Shown piece by piece: positions 59,718 to 64,000 of a stretch of DNA of 64,000 bases. The notes below the pieces were generated by a model. The model was given only the letters and a program-made list of their open reading frames with translations, made no database searches and had not been told where the DNA came from. The stretch spans positions 49,860,010 to 49,924,009 of the forward strand of contig NC_057925.1 of the NCBI RefSeq assembly GCF_018873765.1. The letters are read 5' to 3'. Every line of letters starts with the position of its first letter. Position 1 is the first letter of the stretch. The translations under genes and the position numbers were made by a program. The DNA is from Telopea speciosissima (Eukaryota > Streptophyta > Magnoliopsida > Proteales > Proteaceae).

Positions 59718-59905
59718 CAGTTGGCAGCAATGAGTAGAGCTGGTATTGGAGGTGTCTGCAGAGATCATTAAGGTAAAAATTTATATTGCTTTTCTAAAAT
59801 TATTGGTCATTCTATGCTGGGTTTGACAAGCTCTACTCATTGCTGCCAACTGGGGGATTCCGTAAATTATGAATTGAAAGTGATAATTTAATGGTTGTTA
59901 ACAAA
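59718..59905 (+). repeat. Inverted LINE fragment with self-hairpin
   Basis: The stretch 59745-59905 is the inverse of about 58690-58860. In addition, CCCAGTTGGCAGCAATGAGT continuing into AGAGCT at 59717-59742 is an exact inverse of the sequence at about 59830-59855, so the piece can snap back on itself. Confidence 0.75.
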
Positions 59906-60112
59906 ACTTTCACCGAGCTCAAATTTCGTCCAATCATAGTTGGATAACTCTCAAGAGATATTCACTCTAGTACAAAGTAGATTTCAAGTCAAATATCTCT
60001 TCCAGACATAGATAAACATTGCATATCCAACGCACTGATATATAGGTAGTCAATGTAGGCTTCAATTTTTAGTGCACCCAACATACAATATTCCATCGCA
60101 ACAGTAAGGACT

Positions 60113-61037
60113 AGAGATGCAACAGGGTCGGGTTGGGCCGAGCTTTTTAAAACCCCAACCCTACCCTGAGTCCTGTTAGTTGGGCCCAGGCTCAACCTGA
60201 CCAGCCCTCAGGGTTGGGCCGGACTGACCTTGATTGGCCCTGATCATGGGGAGGGGGAAGGGAAATGCATGGCCCAGGCCGGGCTAGGGAGAAAATTATC
60301 AATTTTACATAAAATAACACTATAATGAAATGTATTATAACATTTATTATATTCACATATAATATATTATATAACAACTGAGTGTGACGTTTAAAGTTTC
60401 TAATATATTATATCAACACATTTTATGGGAGAAAAAACACTACTTGGGAGTGTGCGGTGCACTGCCCTTGCGCCAAACACAAGGGTGACCGAAATGACCA
60501 CTGTGCCCCCATGGAAAGGAGGAATTTCCCTGGGGTAGGGCAGTCATTTCACCAACCCCTGTTTCTGGGTGCAGGGGCAGCATACCGCACATGACCCAGT
60601 AGCATTCTCTTTCCCATATTTTATAGTATAATTTAAAATACTATATTTTATGGGAGAAAAAACACTACTTGGGAGTGTGCGGTGCACTGCCCTTGCGCTA
60701 GACACAAGGGTGAGCGAAATGACCATTGTGCCCCCATGGAAAGGAGGAATTTCCCTGGGGTAGGGCAGTCATTTCACCAACCCTTGTTTTTGGGCGCAGG
60801 GGCAGCGTACCGCACATGCCCCAGTAGCATTCTCTTTCCCATATTTTATAGTATAACTTAAAATAGGGTCGGGCTCAGCCCAAGGCCTCAACCCTGGCCC
60901 GACCCGACCCTTACTGAGGATCATAAATTTTCAGCTCTGACCTGCCCTCAGGACCAGGGTATCTAAGCCTACGCCCTATTCAGGCTTAGGGCGAGCCAAC
61001 GTGGGTTCAAGCCTATAAGGCCAAACGTACACCCCTA
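60113..61037. mobile_element. GC-rich hAT-like element, interrupted
   Basis: The ends TAGAGATGCAACAGGG and (reversed) TAGGGGTGTACGTTTGGCC resemble each other, and the interior has many GGGCCGGGCT/CGGGTCGGG words shared with 8470-8840. AT-rich sequence and two MITE units (60294-60866) are inserted between the halves. No clean 8-bp duplication was found. Confidence 0.55.
60421..60865. repeat. MITE duplicated in tandem, unit about 226 bp
   Basis: Each unit runs from TTTTATGGGAGAAAAAACAC to CCAGTAGCATTCTCTTTCCC and then a short AT-rich spacer. The unit's own ends are inverted (GGGAGAAAAAACACTACTTG against GGGAAAGAGAATGCTACTGG). The two copies differ at only a few positions, so the duplication looks young. 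Confidence 0.85.
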
Positions 61038-61127
61038 GTTATAAGGACCTTTTAGATTTGTGGACGAACAACTATCATAAAAATCTTGTTACTTAAACAG
61101 CTAGCGGTAGATAAATATAGGACAAAC

Positions 61128-61129
<2 letters not shown>

Positions 61130-61180
<51 letters not shown>
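61130..61180 (+). repeat. CT/CA compound microsatellite
   Basis: About 17 CT units are followed by about eight CA units. It lies just past the end of the bHLH pseudogene on its 3' side. Confidence 0.9.
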
Positions 61181-61292
61181 TCACGCACACCATCCCACGC
61201 ACACGCACACACATATATTGAAAGTAATGATTTTTAATTAACTATATATAATATTTATGAATGAAGATGAAATGAACGTTAGATCGATCAAC

Positions 61293-61681
61293 CTTCGATA
61301 CGGTTGGGAGAAATGCGCAATGACGATCATATTCCTGAACACAAACTGGCATTATTAATGGAGTTTCTTCATCTCCCGCAATGGTAATTGAAGAAGAAGA
61401 TCTAGTTTTCTCCATCTCTGATTTCTGTGTCTCTTGCAATACATTCTGGAGATAAGCATGTGCATCGATGAGAATCAATCGTTTATCCATCTGCCATCAC
61501 CATAGTGTAGGTGTATAAAAGCGAAGAACAATAATAATCAAGATCCATGGATTAATTAAGTGTAACAAAAATGGATATGTACCTTTGTAATGTTGGGGAC
61601 GAGAGACCTCAATGTCATGAGCTGTTGATTCAAACGCTTCCATCTATTGCGTTAAAATACTAAATTTCTACAACTTCCATT
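61293..61681 (-). pseudogene. bHLH pseudogene, inverted paralogue of the gene at 452-2366
   Basis: Exon 1 remnant 61583-61681 reads (GSC)RNLVF, then stop, then RNRWKRLNQQLMTLRSLVPN and ITK. Exon 2, 61293-61490, reads MDKRLILIDAHAYLQNVLQE and continues to LPTVSK. The intron (61491-61582) sits at exactly the same phase-0 site as in the intact gene. The conserved Glu codon of the basic region (GAA in the intact copy) is TAA here, and one basic Arg has become Trp. No ACT-like exon is seen further on. The N-terminal half is missing in the window, cut off by a copia LTR. Confidence 0.88.
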
Positions 61682-63322
61682 TGTAGGAGTAGTCATGGGA
61701 TCATCTCTTTTGTTCACAAAAATTGGAAATATCGAATTTGAAATCTCTAATCACCTTTATGGTTGCCTATGGGAAACCTATTATAAACAAATTAGGGGTT
61801 GGTATAGAAATTTTACCAAACCATCTCTTCTTTTGCCCTATAAAAATTATGGGATCAATAAGATCAGAGGAAGAAATCTCTTTTCCATCCCATAGAAAGA
61901 GGGATTCATCTCATACCCAAATATGCAACGGAAAGAGATCGATTCGGGTTACTTTCACATATCATAATTATCAAATAATTAAAAAACACTTAATGAATAA
62001 ACTGAACATTAAGATCTGCTAACCTGTAAAGCTTCAAGTGTTGCTCCTCTAGATAATGGTTCTTTCCCTGACGAGCACTTCAAGAAAGCCCTAACTTGAA
62101 TCTCTTTGATGCAATAGAACATCCTCAAGCCAAGCCAAAAATTCTTCTCCAAAAAACAGGATCCAATCCAGAAAACTAGTGTTTCCAAAATCCAAAAACA
62201 ATTTCACCATTGAAGAGAGCAAGAGAGCAAGGGAGAAGTGAGAGGAGAGAGAGAGAGGGGCGAATTTTACAATGAGGGGGAGGCAGAAAATTCGTCTAGA
62301 GCAATTGTTTTTGTTGTCCCCTTCTATAGCCCAGTGAGAGTTTGACAGTCTCTCTCCTGTTTAACTTAAAATCTTAATGGGCTTTCTTGATGGGCTTCTA
62401 ATTAGTGAAGAAACTGAATCTAAAAGAGAAATAAAACAATTAAAGTTTTAATCTTTAATGGGCCTTAAAAATAAAATTGCATCAAGCCCATTCATGATTT
62501 AACAAATTAATTATTAATTTGCAAATCCCAAAATACCCCTGCATAACTCTTATGCATTAACCTTTCACTAAACAACATCATCCTCATGGAATATAGGGCA
62601 TGTATATCTGTACTGCCAAACCCCATTCCTTGGTACATGTCCGTATCGGAGTGTCTGTGTACGTGATCGAAATTTGTAAAACACGATTAAATTCTTTAAT
62701 AAAAAATACAAATATATAATTTTTCATTTTAATCTGTAAATATATTTTGCAAAACCATTTACAAAATGGTAGGATCCTGATTCTTATCTGACCATCCACA
62801 GACTAACTCCCATTGATGTTCCTCAATCAAGCAATAGAGACCATATTGAGTGTCTCTTTCACTCACGTAATATTTATGCATTCCTAGAACATTGGTTTTA
62901 GTTCTTTTGAACCGCAATCATTAATGAACCAAAGATTACATTCACATCATGCAGTGACAATGCCCTCTCAGGTATAGGGTCTCAGTGACGCATGTCTATC
63001 CCAAACCTACACCTGGCAGTAAGACATGAGAGAATCGACAAAAATAAGATTCTTAGTCAATACACACCCATGTGTGTACTCACATTCGTACCTTGACATC
63101 AACATGTCTAGGTATACCCAATGCGACGACCATATGATAAGGATTGCCCAACCCAAACCCTAGTCGTGACTACCAATTTAAAGTTTAACTTACAGACATA
63201 CATTGCTCAAAAAGTTTATATCGCATGTGATCAAAATAAACCAAAATGTATGAAAAGTTTAATAGATAATAAACCCGATCGAACCGATATGAACCGGATT
63301 TGATGGACACATATATCTAACA
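61682..63322 (-). mobile_element. Ty1-copia 3' LTR (about 1.64 kb)
   Basis: On the minus strand it starts TGTTAGATATATGTG directly after the pol end and runs to CTACTCCTACA, giving TG...CA ends. A TATA-like CTATAGAAGG lies near 62320. The far end abuts the bHLH pseudogene (next bases AATGG). The matching 5' LTR would lie beyond the window, so the target duplication cannot be checked. Confidence 0.7.
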
Positions 63323-64000
63323 ATCTTCGACTTGTACATCAAAGTCAACTCCCCATACATTTAAAGTCATGCGCTCCAAGTGTTTTTCAAACATTGCAGA
63401 GGATAAACCTTTTGTCATGACATCCGACATATTTTCAGTAGTATCCACTTTGGAGATATACTCACATTGCCTTGCTAGATAATCTCCCTAGTAAGGTGAT
63501 ACTTCCGCTGCACGTGCTTGTTTCTCTGATGAGCCTTAGGTTCCTTAGCTTGTGCAATTGCTCCTCTGTTGTCACATAATAAGGAGAATATGGCATTTAA
63601 TATGGTCAAGGACTACCTCTAGAAATGTTATGAATTTCCTAATCCAAATACTTTATTTTGCCGCATTCTTAAAAATTGGAATCGGCTATAAATTTTTGTT
63701 TTGCACTCCTCCAACTAATGGCACCACCACCACCCATTAGGTACACCATCCCAAACGTGTATTTTCTGTCATCTTTGTCAGTTTGAAAATCTGAATCAGT
63801 ATATCCCAGAGTTGACAACTGATCACATCCGAAAACTAAGAAATAATCCTTAATCCTCCTCTAATACTTGAGGACGTTTTTCACGACAGTCCAATGCTCT
63901 CGTCTGAGGTAAAATAGTAAAAAAAAAACTTTTTTTAAAAGAAAATCAGGGAATATACTTATCCGATACAACCAATCAGTGTGCCATAAGGGGTGTGTGT
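63323..64000 (-). mobile_element. Ty1-copia pol, C-terminal RNase H region (partial, decayed)
   Basis: Minus-strand translation gives LGYTDSDFQTDKDDRKYTFG, then MVYLMGGGGAISWRSAKQKF, and at the end TENMSDVMTKGLSSAMFEKH followed by WGVDFDVQVEDC and a stop at the LTR start. These are classic copia RNase H and C-terminal motifs. Frame breaks occur, for example near 63650 and 63860. The rest of the element is outside the window. Confidence 0.85.

Overview
This is nuclear DNA from a flowering plant. The signs are short exons with GT-AG introns, plant-type gene families (bHLH, CYSTM, DETOXIFICATION/MATE, plant beta-adaptin), an Au-type SINE, LINE relics with RNase H domains, hAT/Mutator/CACTA miniature elements, long LTRs and a probable mitochondrial insert. 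I do not assign a species. Gene density is low and introns are swollen by transposable elements.

Layout. 0.45-2.4 kb (+): a four-exon bHLH transcription factor with an ACT-like C-terminus, followed directly by LINE RNase H debris. 9.7-10.2 kb (-): a three-exon CYSTM microgene of 63 residues whose exons are too short for an ORF scan. 15.0-35.3 kb (-): a 15-coding-exon gene for the large beta subunit of the AP-1/AP-2 clathrin adaptor. It has about 907 codons, but exon 2 carries a one-base deficit that breaks the frame. Its introns hold LTR-like repeats, a SINE, MITEs, a LINE ORF1 relic and a probable NUMT. 36.5-37.2 kb: a damaged 5' fragment of a beta-tubulin gene beside a MULE-like end. 40.9-42.8 kb: a Pack-MULE-like element with long inverted ends carrying a broken fragment of D-2-hydroxyglutarate dehydrogenase. 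44.4-54.5 kb (-): a MATE transporter (DETOXIFICATION 40/41-like) whose first exon is split by a 3.57-kb solo LTR with a perfect 5-bp target duplication. 54.8-61.0 kb: hAT and Mutator MITEs, LINE relics and nested repeats. 61.3-61.7 kb (-): a second, dead copy of the bHLH gene, followed from 61.7 kb to the window edge by a Ty1-copia element (LTR plus RNase H end of pol).

The genes are unrelated in pathway and do not form a cluster: a transcription factor, a small stress-type membrane protein, a vesicle coat subunit and a vacuolar-type exporter. The main interest is structural: precise retroelement damage to a coding exon, captured gene fragments, a duplicated and killed bHLH copy, and many insertions datable by target-site duplications. 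I found no sign of a new multi-gene system. Exon borders were set by hand from splice signals, reading-frame continuity and remembered family sequence, so all gene models here are predictions.
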